A DNA stretch of 64,000 nt, from contig NZ_RBZN01000011.1 of the NCBI RefSeq assembly GCF_003628435.1, forward strand, positions 1 to 64,000, read 5' to 3'. The first letter of the stretch is position 1; the number at the start of each line of letters is the position of its first letter. Origin of the DNA: Ureibacillus endophyticus (GTDB lineage Bacteria; Bacillota; Bacilli; Bacillales_A; Planococcaceae). The notes beneath the pieces were generated by a model. That model searched no databases. It had not been told where the DNA came from and saw only the letters and a list, made by a program, of their open reading frames with translations. A program made the translations under genes and the position numbers. This document shows, in pieces, positions 36,363-45,059 of this stretch.

Positions 36363-36955
36363 TCTTCACCTCCAGTAGATAAATAGGTTTCATCTATAAC
36401 TAAAGTTAGATTCGTTGTATATCGTGGTTGTTCATTAAAGTTAGTAGAGCTTTCCGCTGTGTCTCCTGATTCTACTACTAATTCAAAGTTCGATATAGTG
36501 GAAACTTGCACATCTAAAAAATAATCACTGTTATTTAAACGAGTTACATAGTTGGATATATCGTTCATCGTTTCAAAATCGATCCAAACCGTCACACTTT
36601 TTTCTGTAAATTCGTACGTTCTTAAGAAAGAGTTATTAGGTTGTAAATTCAAAATTTCTTTTATTAACGGTGAAACATGATAAGAAATTTGGTCTAAAAA
36701 TTGTACAGATTGCTCTAAACTAATATTGGATTTTGAATCGTTGTAAACGTTTAGCTGGGATTGAAGTTGATCTCGTTGAGCAAGAAGAGCTTGTTCTTCA
36801 TTTACTATCGATACTAATGAGCTTCTTGCACTAAAATATTGCCAAACTAAAAGACTAAATATAAGTAAGGCGATAATCGCTAATAAAATATAGAGTAATT
36901 TTGTGTTATTTGGTCGCCGTTCTACCTTGGGCAAAAGGTTTATATCTGGAATCAT
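36359..36955 (-). CDS. pilN: PilN-like pilus assembly protein
   Basis: A 198-residue protein with the PilN start MIPDINLLPKVE, which in PilN binds PilM, then a membrane helix (LLYILLAIIALLIFSLLVW), a coiled coil and a C-terminal fimbrial-assembly domain (DFETMNDISNYVTRLNNSD). It overlaps its neighbours pilM and pilO by four bases each, as usual for this operon. Confidence 0.82.
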   Translation of the reverse strand: MIPDINLLPKVERRPNNTKLLYILLAIIALLIFSLLVWQYFSARSSLVSIVNEEQALLAQRDQLQSQLNVYNDSKSNISLEQSVQFLDQISYHVSPLIKEILNLQPNNSFLRTYEFTEKSVTVWIDFETMNDISNYVTRLNNSDYFLDVQVSTISNFELVVESGDTAESSTNFNEQPRYTTNLTLVIDETYLSTGGEE

Positions 36956-37929
36956 GGGTGAACCTCCTTAAGGGCGAGGCCTAATAATGCAGCATGTTTC
37001 CCTTTAAAATTAGGAAAATGTTTCGCAATCACTTCATCAGTAACCATTTTTGAAGGGACCACTAAGTTATTGTTTAATGTTTCTGTAATCTGTTCTAAAA
37101 ACGGATTATCCCCCATGACAAGAATTTCGTCAACACCCTTTTCACCCTTATGTAAAGAGTAACGGAAGAAGTTCATCATACGATCAAGTTCAAGTACCTC
37201 ATCCATCACTTGCATTAAATAACTTTGTGAGTCACCTTGTAACGAGAATTGTACTTCTTGTTCAGATTCAATAGTGGCTGCCCATTTATGTAAGTCAGTT
37301 TCAATCGTTTGGAAACGCAAAAACTCCACTTGTCCTAGTGAATAAATACAAATGGAAAGTTCATTGATGGACCAATCAGCAACTAAATATGTTCGTTCCC
37401 CATCTAGATAACCGATTTTCTCTAATAATCGTAAATTACAAAGAGAACGAATATCAGCTACTTCGGGCTCCATTTTAATATCTAAAAATAGCGATGTGAG
37501 TTTAGAAATTTCATCAGAAGGTGCAGCAAAAATAACCGCTTGTCCATCATTAGGATCATGATCATATACGTCCACTAATGGATCTTCAAAAGGAACGCGA
37601 ATTGATTCGCCAAGCTCCATTTGCACATATTCTAACAATTTATCAGACTCAACATCTTCAGGGTGTTCGAAGGTTTTTAAAAGAACAGACGTATCCGGCA
37701 CAAAAAGGCGGACATTTTGCTTTTTCCCGCCCCATTTTGATGCATATTTTTTGAAAATATCAAACAACGTCATTTCATCTTCAATGACAGATTCAACAAT
37801 CGTTCCATTTTCTAATGGTATTTCAAAAAGCTGTGATTGTTCCAAGCTCGGCCCCTTTACCACAAGTGCACGTATGATGTAATCTCGAAGTTCGATGGAT
37901 AGATGTAATTTTTTTTTTGAGTTAAACAT
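36952..37929 (-). CDS. pilM: PilM-like actin-fold ATPase
   Basis: A 325-residue cytosolic protein of the FtsA/PilM actin-like group. The first strand LHLSIELRDYIIRALVV begins the fold, LYLADWSINELSICIYS-like segments (YLVADWSINELSICIY) provide the second phosphate region, and GMALKE-type C-terminus reads GLALKEVHP. PilM recruits the PilN N-terminus and connects the motor to the pilus base. Start ATG 37929 has GGAGGTC in front. Followed by pilN with overlap. Confidence 0.82.
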   Translation of the reverse strand: MFNSKKKLHLSIELRDYIIRALVVKGPSLEQSQLFEIPLENGTIVESVIEDEMTLFDIFKKYASKWGGKKQNVRLFVPDTSVLLKTFEHPEDVESDKLLEYVQMELGESIRVPFEDPLVDVYDHDPNDGQAVIFAAPSDEISKLTSLFLDIKMEPEVADIRSLCNLRLLEKIGYLDGERTYLVADWSINELSICIYSLGQVEFLRFQTIETDLHKWAATIESEQEVQFSLQGDSQSYLMQVMDEVLELDRMMNFFRYSLHKGEKGVDEILVMGDNPFLEQITETLNNNLVVPSKMVTDEVIAKHFPNFKGKHAALLGLALKEVHP

Positions 37930-38016
37930 GCGGGGACCTCCTAATAATCCAGATATATGTTTTTAGTTAAACAATTGAACACCCAATTAATTTGGATGTT
38001 CTTTAATTAACTAATT

Positions 38017-38499
38017 TTAACTATCTCCACCTCCAGTAGGAGTATCATTTTTTTTTATGCCAGTGTCTTTTAAATCTGGTGAATCAACTTTCAGTATATC
38101 AAGATAAACATTGTCTAAATCATATTTCTTCTTATTTACTTCTGCTTCTCCATCTAATGCAATTACATTTTTTGTTTTTGAACCTACAGTCACATCATGA
38201 TCTAAAACAGCTGTTGTTTCATTTACAGAGCCTGATGATTCTAAATAACCTGCAGTTTTTAAGTCAGCAACTGTGATTGATGCTGAAAGGTTACCATTTT
38301 CCACTTTATATAAGTTGGCGGCATTAATAACGTTTGCAATATCAGCTTTCATACCTTTAATACGTGAATCCTCAATTATATTTCCAATAGCAGGTACTGC
38401 AATTGCTGCTACAATTGCCAAAATTACCACTACTGCTAATAATTCAATTAATGTTAAACCTTTTTGGTTATTTAAACGCTTGTTCATTTGTTTAAACAT
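38017..38499 (-). CDS. pilA: type IV major prepilin
   Basis: From ATG 38499 (behind TAGGAGGAA) a 160-residue prepilin with leader MFKQMNKRLNNQKG, cut before L in G|LTLIELLAVVVILAIVAAIAV, with Glu at position 5 of the mature protein. Mature part is about 146 residues, ending in a Gly/Asp-rich tail (PTGGGDS). The same frame also starts at ATG 38562 behind a perfect GGAGGTGA, which would add 21 residues to the leader. It is probably the most abundant pilin, made between pilC and pilM. Confidence 0.9.
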   Translation of the reverse strand: MFKQMNKRLNNQKGLTLIELLAVVVILAIVAAIAVPAIGNIIEDSRIKGMKADIANVINAANLYKVENGNLSASITVADLKTAGYLESSGSVNETTAVLDHDVTVGSKTKNVIALDGEAEVNKKKYDLDNVYLDILKVDSPDLKDTGIKKNDTPTGGGDS

Positions 38500-38610
38500 A
38501 TTATTTCCTCCTAAATTAATCATACTTTTAACACATGGTTTTCGCACGAATATTTTTCGCATTGTTTTCACCTCCTTGCAAACCTTCCTTACAAATAAGA
38601 AATTCAAATT

Positions 38611-39822
38611 TTACATTTGCTCATATAAACTAAACATTGGCATCATTATTGCTAAAACAATAAGACCTACAACACCAGCTAGAATAAGAATCATAAGTGG
38701 CTCGATTAAAGACTTTAATGTGTCAACTGTTCTGTCTACTTCTTCCTCATAAAAATCTGCAACTTTTCCCAACATTAAATCTAATGAACCTGTAGATTCA
38801 CCTATTTTTGTCATAGATGAAACAAGTGGAGGAAACAGCCAACTCCTTTCAAAAGGACCAGATAAAGATTGTCCCTTTTCTAAGCTATTCCTCGCCTCTT
38901 TAATTATTTTACCAAGTACTGGATTACCTACTACCTTTTCTACTATTGTTAATGCATTTAATATTGGTACTGCACTACTAAATAAGGAGGATAGAGTTCT
39001 TGTCATTCGAGCAATAGCTGATTTTTGAAATAACTTCCCAAATATCGGGATTTTTAATAATATTAAATTGATAGAATAATTAAATTGATAATTTTTTTTA
39101 TATAATAATTGAAAACCTAAAACTATAAATAAAATTATAGAGATTACTATCCACCAATAATTTTGTAAAAAGTTACTAATAGAAATAGTATATACAGTAA
39201 TTAATGGTAGCTCAGCGCCCATATCTTCAAATGAAGTAACAAAACTCGGTACTATAAAAATCAGTAAGAATAACACAACAACTATTGTTATAAAAAGTAA
39301 AATCGCTGGATAAGTTAATGCAGATTGCACTTTCTTTTTTAACTTAAATTGTTTTTCAAACATGTTGGCAAGGCGTTCTAATGTATCGTCCATATTCCCG
39401 GTTGCTTCCCCTGAACTAATCATGTTCGCGAAAAGTTGAGGGAAAGCTTTTGGGTGCTTACTTGCTGCTTTTGAAAAAGGTGTTCCAGCTCGTACATCTT
39501 CTTCAACTTCATACAAAACTTTTTTCAATGCTTTACTTGTTGTTTGTTCAGCTAAAATTTTTGTAGCTTCAACTATGGAAATCCCAGCTCGAATTAGCGT
39601 TGCAAATTGACGACAATAGATAACAAAGTCCTCGTTTTTTACTTTTCCGCTAGCCCCTAGCTTGATTTCCGCATGCAGTATGCTTTTAGATTCCTCGAGT
39701 TGACGTGGGTTGATGCCTTGTTCACGAAGTTTCGCAATGGCTGCTTTTTTCGTGGGCGCATCGACAGTTCCCTTTTTTTGTGCACCTTGTTTTGTTCGAC
39801 CGGTATATTTGTAAACCGTCAA
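38611..39822 (-). CDS. pilC: pilus inner-membrane platform protein PilC
   Basis: A 403-residue protein with two type II secretion F domains (about 70-195 and 270-395): EDFVIYCRQFATLIRAGISI, GEATGNMDDTLERLA, then a second TRTLSSLFSSAVPILNAL and IGESTGSLDLMLGKVADFY. Three membrane helices (about 173-195, 222-245, 375-398). It joins the motor ATPases to the pilin. Overlaps pilT by four bases. Confidence 0.92.
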   Translation of the reverse strand: MTVYKYTGRTKQGAQKKGTVDAPTKKAAIAKLREQGINPRQLEESKSILHAEIKLGASGKVKNEDFVIYCRQFATLIRAGISIVEATKILAEQTTSKALKKVLYEVEEDVRAGTPFSKAASKHPKAFPQLFANMISSGEATGNMDDTLERLANMFEKQFKLKKKVQSALTYPAILLFITIVVVLFLLIFIVPSFVTSFEDMGAELPLITVYTISISNFLQNYWWIVISIILFIVLGFQLLYKKNYQFNYSINLILLKIPIFGKLFQKSAIARMTRTLSSLFSSAVPILNALTIVEKVVGNPVLGKIIKEARNSLEKGQSLSGPFERSWLFPPLVSSMTKIGESTGSLDLMLGKVADFYEEEVDRTVDTLKSLIEPLMILILAGVVGLIVLAIMMPMFSLYEQM

Positions 39823-40865
39823 CTATATTCACCAACATTCATGTATGGTCTTGCTTCTTCTAATGAAACCTTACCTGTAGAGACAAGCGTTTGAATAGAA
39901 CTCTCCAAAGTATGCATTCCTATAGCTCTGCTCGTTTGCATAACACTTGGAATTTGATGAACTTTCTCTGTACGAATTAAGTTCGCAATGGCTGGTACAC
40001 TTACTAAAATTTCAGTTGCAGCAACACGTCCACTATTATCCTTAAGTGGGAATAATCGTTGTGAAATAATTCCTTGTAGAACGTTTGCAAGTTGTACACG
40101 TATTTGCCCCTGTTGATGCGGTGGGAACACATCAATAATTCGGTCAATGGATGTCGGTGCACTTGATGTATGTAATGTCCCTAATACGAGGTGTCCCGTT
40201 TCAGCAGCAGTAATTGCTGTTGAAATCGTTTCTAAATCTCGCATCTCACCAACTAAAATAATGTCTGGATCTTGACGTAATGCAGCACGTAAACCTGTTG
40301 CAAAAGATTCAGTATCTACACCAATTTCTCGTTGATTGACAATAGACTGTTTATGGCTATGTAAATACTCAATCGGATCCTCAAGTGTAATAATATGTTT
40401 TGCTTTTGATTCATTTACATAGTCAATCATTGCCGCAAGAGTCGTTGATTTACCTGACCCTGTTGGACCTGTTACTAAAATTAATCCTTGAGGTTTCTCC
40501 ATCAGTTTATAAAGTACATCCGGCATGTGCAATGACTCAATTGTCGGTATTTTCGATGATATCAGTCGCAGTACTAAAGCACTAGAATTTTTTTGGTGAA
40601 AGGCATTTACACGGAATCGACATAAGTCATCTAAGGAAAAATTAAAATCTGTTTCCCCATTACTCTTATACTCTGCAACTTTATGCTCAGGTATAATGTC
40701 ATATACCATATCATACAAAATTTCAGGTGTTAAAATTTCATTACCATATTGCTCGAGCTTACCATTTCGACGATAAATTGGAGGAACCCCAACAGTTAAA
40801 TGTAAGTCTGATGCTTTCTCTGTATATGCACGCATTAGTAAATCGCGAATTGATAATATACTCAT
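39819..40865 (-). CDS. pilT: pilus retraction ATPase PilT
   Basis: A 348-residue hexameric ATPase with Walker A GPTGSGKSTTLAAM, Asp box IITLEDPIEY, Walker B-type DPDIILVGEMRDLETI and His box GHLVLGTLHTSSA, plus the PilT C-terminal AIRNLIRE-like helix (VPAIANLIRTEKVHQ). Retraction ATPases drive twitching and DNA uptake. It is encoded 11 bp after pilB. Presence of both PilB and PilT argues for dynamic pili. Confidence 0.94.
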   Translation of the reverse strand: MSILSIRDLLMRAYTEKASDLHLTVGVPPIYRRNGKLEQYGNEILTPEILYDMVYDIIPEHKVAEYKSNGETDFNFSLDDLCRFRVNAFHQKNSSALVLRLISSKIPTIESLHMPDVLYKLMEKPQGLILVTGPTGSGKSTTLAAMIDYVNESKAKHIITLEDPIEYLHSHKQSIVNQREIGVDTESFATGLRAALRQDPDIILVGEMRDLETISTAITAAETGHLVLGTLHTSSAPTSIDRIIDVFPPHQQGQIRVQLANVLQGIISQRLFPLKDNSGRVAATEILVSVPAIANLIRTEKVHQIPSVMQTSRAIGMHTLESSIQTLVSTGKVSLEEARPYMNVGEYS

Positions 40866-40876
40866 AGAAAAACTCC

Positions 40877-42553
40877 CTATTCTGTTGTAGCTACTCGAAC
40901 TACTTCCTCAGTTGTTGTTAAACCATCTATAACTTTAAGTAGGCCATCTACTAATAAAGTATTGTATCCTTCTTTATTCATATAATCTTGCAATTGTGCC
41001 GTACTACCGTTATTTAAAATCAAATCTTTTATATTGCGATCAACTGGTAATACTTCGTGAATTGCTAAGCGGCCTTTATAACCAGTTTGATTACAAGAAG
41101 GACAACCTCGTCCCTTTTTCAATGTCGTTACATGTAATCCATTATCTGCAAAAATTTCTTTTTCCCGTTCAGTTGCTTCAGTCGTTTCAGCACAGTCTCG
41201 ACAAATTCTTCGCACTAAACGTTGTGCTACTACCCCAACGAGTGATGATGAAATTAATAATGGTTCAATACCCATATCTCTTAAGCGGGCAATCGATTCA
41301 ACTGCACTATTTGTATGCAGTGTACTTAATACTAAATGTCCTGTTAATGAAGCACGTACAGCAATTTCAGCTGTCTCCAAGTCACGTATCTCCCCAATCA
41401 TGATAATATCAGGGTCTTGACGCAAGATTGATCGTAAACCTGAAGCAAAGGTTAAGCCAACATCTTCATTTACTTGAATTTGGTTTACACCAATTAATTG
41501 ATATTCAACAGGATCTTCAACTGTAATAATATTGACATCTTCATTATTTAAATTTGACAGAGCAGCATATAAAGTCGATGATTTACCTGACCCTGTTGGA
41601 CCTGTAATCAATACAATTCCATTAGGGCGTGCAATCATATCACGAAATAGATTTTCATTTTTTCTTGTAAATCCGAGTTTTGTTATATCATTTGCTGCAT
41701 TTGTGACATCAAGAATACGCATTACGATTTTTTCACCGTATATCGTTGGTAATGTTGAAAGACGAATATCAATCGGCTTAAAGTTTACCGTTGTTCGAAT
41801 ACGTCCGTCTTGGGGTGTACGGTTGTCGGTAATGTTTAAATCCCCCATAATTTTTACACGGGCTGTCATCATATTTTGCATATGTTTTGGTAAAGATCGC
41901 TCTGTTCGTAATATTCCATCAATTCGATATCGAACTTTAAATTCGTTTTCATGTGGGTCAAAGTGAATATCACTCGCTTTTTGAGCAACACCATTTGCAA
42001 TGATTTGGTTTACTAATCGGACAATTGGTGAATCCTCATCAGTCATCTCTTGTTGTGGTGGGGCATCAGCAGTAGTAGCAGCTAAACCAATATCAGAAAG
42101 TGCAGCTTCCATGGATTCTTGGAGGTCATAATATTTCGTAATTGTTCGATATAAATCATCTTTTGCAGCAATACTGGTCTCAATTTGACATCCAGTTGCC
42201 ATACGTACTTCTTCAATAGCGAAGTAATCCATAGGGTCAGCCATCGCAATAAATAGTTTATTTCGATCTCGACGAATCGGCATAACCATTGCCCGTTTTG
42301 CCAACTCTGCGGGAACTAAATGTAGTAATTCAGGGTCAATCGTAAACTGATTTAAGTGTACGTGTGGAATGCCTAATTGAAACTCTAAAACTTCTATTAA
42401 TTGTTGTTCTGTAATAATTTTTTGTTTAATGAGGAAATCCCCAATTTTTTCTTCCCTACTTTTTGTTGTAAGGGCATAGTCTAGTTGCTCACTCGTAATC
42501 GCTCCAGCATCTACAAGTAAATCCCCTAGGCGTTTACGTGAAGAAGGTTTCAT
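40877..42553 (-). CDS. pilB: pilus extension ATPase PilB (GspE family)
   Basis: A 558-residue protein: N-terminal GspE-N domains (about 10-150), then the ATPase with Walker A GPTGSGKSSTLYAAL, IITVEDPVEYQLIGVNQIQV, DPDIIMIGEIRDLETAEIA and TGHLVLSTLHTNSA, and the zinc motif CRDC ... CPSC typical of PilB/GspE. It powers pilus growth. Start ATG behind AGAGGAGA; 11 bp before pilT. Confidence 0.95.
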   Translation of the reverse strand: MKPSSRKRLGDLLVDAGAITSEQLDYALTTKSREEKIGDFLIKQKIITEQQLIEVLEFQLGIPHVHLNQFTIDPELLHLVPAELAKRAMVMPIRRDRNKLFIAMADPMDYFAIEEVRMATGCQIETSIAAKDDLYRTITKYYDLQESMEAALSDIGLAATTADAPPQQEMTDEDSPIVRLVNQIIANGVAQKASDIHFDPHENEFKVRYRIDGILRTERSLPKHMQNMMTARVKIMGDLNITDNRTPQDGRIRTTVNFKPIDIRLSTLPTIYGEKIVMRILDVTNAANDITKLGFTRKNENLFRDMIARPNGIVLITGPTGSGKSSTLYAALSNLNNEDVNIITVEDPVEYQLIGVNQIQVNEDVGLTFASGLRSILRQDPDIIMIGEIRDLETAEIAVRASLTGHLVLSTLHTNSAVESIARLRDMGIEPLLISSSLVGVVAQRLVRRICRDCAETTEATEREKEIFADNGLHVTTLKKGRGCPSCNQTGYKGRLAIHEVLPVDRNIKDLILNNGSTAQLQDYMNKEGYNTLLVDGLLKVIDGLTTTEEVVRVATTE

Positions 42554-42568
42554 CTACTGTTCTCCTCT

Positions 42569-43903
42569 CTATGGAGTGACTAAATTTCCACCTTTATCAT
42601 AATAGCTACCTGGTGGCAATTCATCTTCATCTTTTGGTAAGTCATTCGGAACTAAATCAGATGGGTTGCCTGGCAAATAATTGTCTAAGTCAGGTAATCC
42701 ATCTCCATTTAAATCAAGATTCAAATCATCATCTGTTAGCGGATTTTCTGAATCAGATTCTAGTACTTGTCTTGAAGATTTTAGAACAATTTGATTTGTC
42801 GGAGGATAATAGTCACGACTAATTTGTTCTTCTACGATATTACCATTTTTTTCAATAGTTCGATAGACCGAAATTCTTACACCATTCTTACCTTCTTGTA
42901 TGATTTTAGCTTGTCCAGTAGGTAAATCTGTTGAGAATCGATTTATAATTCTTGGCATAATGATTTCATCCTGATTAACCTGGACAGTGACTTCACTTTC
43001 TTTCAAACTAGAGTAAATTTCAAGTTTTAACCTTTCATTTTCAATACTAGCTTTAATAAGAGCAGGTGATTCTGTTGTATTAGCAAATCGTAAATCTTTA
43101 TTTTCAAGCTCACTCACAGCAGCTTCAATTCCAGGTTCTAAATAATTGGGAATTTCGTTCTGTGAATGACGTTCAAGAATATTAAAACTTGTTTGTAATA
43201 CACTGTTATACAGTACTGATGCTAGGAAATTTAGACCTATTTTGTTTGAGATCTCACTATTTTCACCTAGCGTTTCTAACAATGAAAAAGTTTCATTTGG
43301 ATTGATAACTGTTTCATTAATTGCTTGAGCTAAATAGGATATTCCTAATGCCCCTTCCGGAATTTTTTCCATTGAAAGGGATAATCGATCATTTTCGATG
43401 ATTGATAAATCTGTAACTTCTGCTTCTATATTATGTTCCTTTAGATAGGAAGCTTGTCCTAAAACTCGATTAATTGTTTCTTCACTATCCCAAATAGATA
43501 CATTTTCAATAGTATTCATTGCATCCTCTGAAATTGTAACCTCTAATGGTAAATGTACAATTTTCTCTTTTGACCAGAAATCATACCAAGGTTTGTCGGT
43601 CAGCATTTCATATTGCGTAATGGTTGATTCTACATTAAATTGAAGTTCGTTAGCATCTATAGTTAGTTCAGTTCCGCCACCATTGATTATAACTGCTTCT
43701 GCTTTCCAACTCTGAATTGCATCCATTAAAACTTTTTGAATTTCTGCATTTTTGAGACCACTAACTTCGACTCCACCAATTGTTGATCCGGTTGTTGCTG
43801 TTTCGTCTGCAGAGACTGTATGTGTTCTAATTGAACATATCGAAAAGATAAATAACAATAAGGTAATTGAGATTGATATAATTAATTTTTTTCTCTTGAA
43901 CAA
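42569..43903 (-). CDS. VanW/G5-like secreted protein at the head of the pil operon
   Basis: A 444-residue exported protein: signal peptide (LIISISITLLLFIFSICS), a repeated N-terminal region like those of VanW-family proteins, a VanW-like domain at about 195-330 (INPNETFSLLETLGE ... LYNSVLQTSFNILERHS ... LEPGIEAAVS), a G5-like segment (GVRISVYRTIEKNGNIVEEQ) and a C-terminal DLNGDGLPDLDN, a Ca-binding-like loop. The usual GGGxCQ of VanW proteins is absent here. TTG 43903 follows AGAGGTGAAG. First gene of the operon, 16 bp ahead of pilB, so a link to pilus exit or wall passage is likely but unproven. Confidence 0.75.
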   Translation of the reverse strand: MFKRKKLIISISITLLLFIFSICSIRTHTVSADETATTGSTIGGVEVSGLKNAEIQKVLMDAIQSWKAEAVIINGGGTELTIDANELQFNVESTITQYEMLTDKPWYDFWSKEKIVHLPLEVTISEDAMNTIENVSIWDSEETINRVLGQASYLKEHNIEAEVTDLSIIENDRLSLSMEKIPEGALGISYLAQAINETVINPNETFSLLETLGENSEISNKIGLNFLASVLYNSVLQTSFNILERHSQNEIPNYLEPGIEAAVSELENKDLRFANTTESPALIKASIENERLKLEIYSSLKESEVTVQVNQDEIIMPRIINRFSTDLPTGQAKIIQEGKNGVRISVYRTIEKNGNIVEEQISRDYYPPTNQIVLKSSRQVLESDSENPLTDDDLNLDLNGDGLPDLDNYLPGNPSDLVPNDLPKDEDELPPGSYYDKGGNLVTP

Positions 43904-44176
43904 AATACTTCACCTCTTAGTCATATTTTAGAGAAGTAATATACTGTAACAAATTAAATTAATTCTTTATTCATACAAGAATAGCATACAATATTTATCA
44001 AATAAATATATATTACTATTGCACTATATAAATTATATAATTTATGACATTTCATAATCTCATAAAGTCTTTATAGCTATTAATAACCAATTAAAGTATA
44101 ATATTTCCCAAATCAACTTTAAAAATATAAGTAACTCAAAATTGATTTGTACAAAAGAAAAGAGTGGATTTATTTA
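43904..44176. promoter_or_regulatory. divergent promoter region of the two pilus operons
   Basis: An intergenic stretch of 273 bp, extremely AT-rich, between the pilB-type operon (minus) and the minor pilin operon (plus). Promoters for both must lie here, but I cannot choose a -35/-10 pair with confidence. Confidence 0.4.
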
Positions 44177-44626
44177 ATGAAATATGAAAAGGGTTTTACA
44201 TTAATAGAGGTTGTAGCTTCAATCCTATTAATATCAATATTACTAATATCATTTTTCGGAGTATTTAAGAATATTTATAAATCTAATGCTATCAATGATA
44301 ACAATATAGTAGCTATGAATTTAGCAAGATATAAATCAGCTGAATTCACTGAAAAAGGCACAAATTCAACTACCGATCCCGATGCAGTAGATTTAACGGA
44401 ATTTAATTCTGATATAGATCCTTCAAAAAGCGAATATTGTTCTAAAGAAGAAATTGAAGATCAATTTATAATTAAGATTTTTATAAAAAAAATGGGTGAA
44501 GGAAACACGGATGATTTTTACCAAGAGCCTCACCAAGTTATAATTGTAGTGAAAAATATGGAAGATAAGATTCTTTCCGAAACCTACACATATATATACC
44601 ATCAAGGAGTTGTGTCATGTGGATAA
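44177..44626 (+). CDS. minor prepilin (PilV/PulG-like), first of three
   Basis: A 149-residue prepilin with leader MKYEKG and class III signal GFTLIEVVASILLISILLISF (cut after G), followed by a soluble domain with a few Cys residues (EYCSKEE, VVSCG). ATG 44177 is preferred over the upstream TTG 44147. It begins the divergent operon and overlaps the next gene. Minor pilins prime pilus assembly and often form the tip. Sequence is markedly AT-rich. Confidence 0.82.
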   Translation: MKYEKGFTLIEVVASILLISILLISFFGVFKNIYKSNAINDNNIVAMNLARYKSAEFTEKGTNSTTDPDAVDLTEFNSDIDPSKSEYCSKEEIEDQFIIKIFIKKMGEGNTDDFYQEPHQVIIVVKNMEDKILSETYTYIYHQGVVSCG

Positions 44627-45050
44627 AAAGATGATAAATCAAAATGGTATATCTTTAGTTGAAATCCTAGCTACTATATCGGTTCTTTCAATCATAGTTG
44701 TATTGATTTTTGGAATATTAATTAACGGTTTAAACACTGCATCCAAAGCAAAGGAAAATGCATTACTACAACAAAAAGCAAATTATGTATTAGCAATATT
44801 ACGAGAAGAACATGAAAAAGGCAATTGTTATAGAATTAGTATATCTAATGATTATCATGAAGTTCGTATCGATTCATCATGCGATAATATAATAGATACA
44901 ACAATAAATGATAGTCAATTTAAATTTGATATTAATGGAGTCTCACCAACAACACCAATTGATATAGTTGATAAAATCACTTATATTTCAATTGTCATAA
45001 TCGGGAAGAATGATTCTTATGAGATTAACACTAATCTATCAAGATTGTAG
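44619..45050 (+). CDS. minor prepilin, second of three
   Basis: A 143-residue prepilin, leader VDKKMINQNG with signal GISLVEILATISVLSIIVVLI, where Gly and a Glu5 equivalent are kept. GTG 44619 follows AAGGAG by nine bases; a TTG nine bases earlier is possible. Two Cys residues (GNCYRIS, SSCDNI) could form a disulfide. It overlaps the first gene by eight bases and is followed 9 bp later by the third. Confidence 0.8.
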   Translation: MDKKMINQNGISLVEILATISVLSIIVVLIFGILINGLNTASKAKENALLQQKANYVLAILREEHEKGNCYRISISNDYHEVRIDSSCDNIIDTTINDSQFKFDINGVSPTTPIDIVDKITYISIVIIGKNDSYEINTNLSRL

Positions 45051-45059
45051 GTGGGATAA

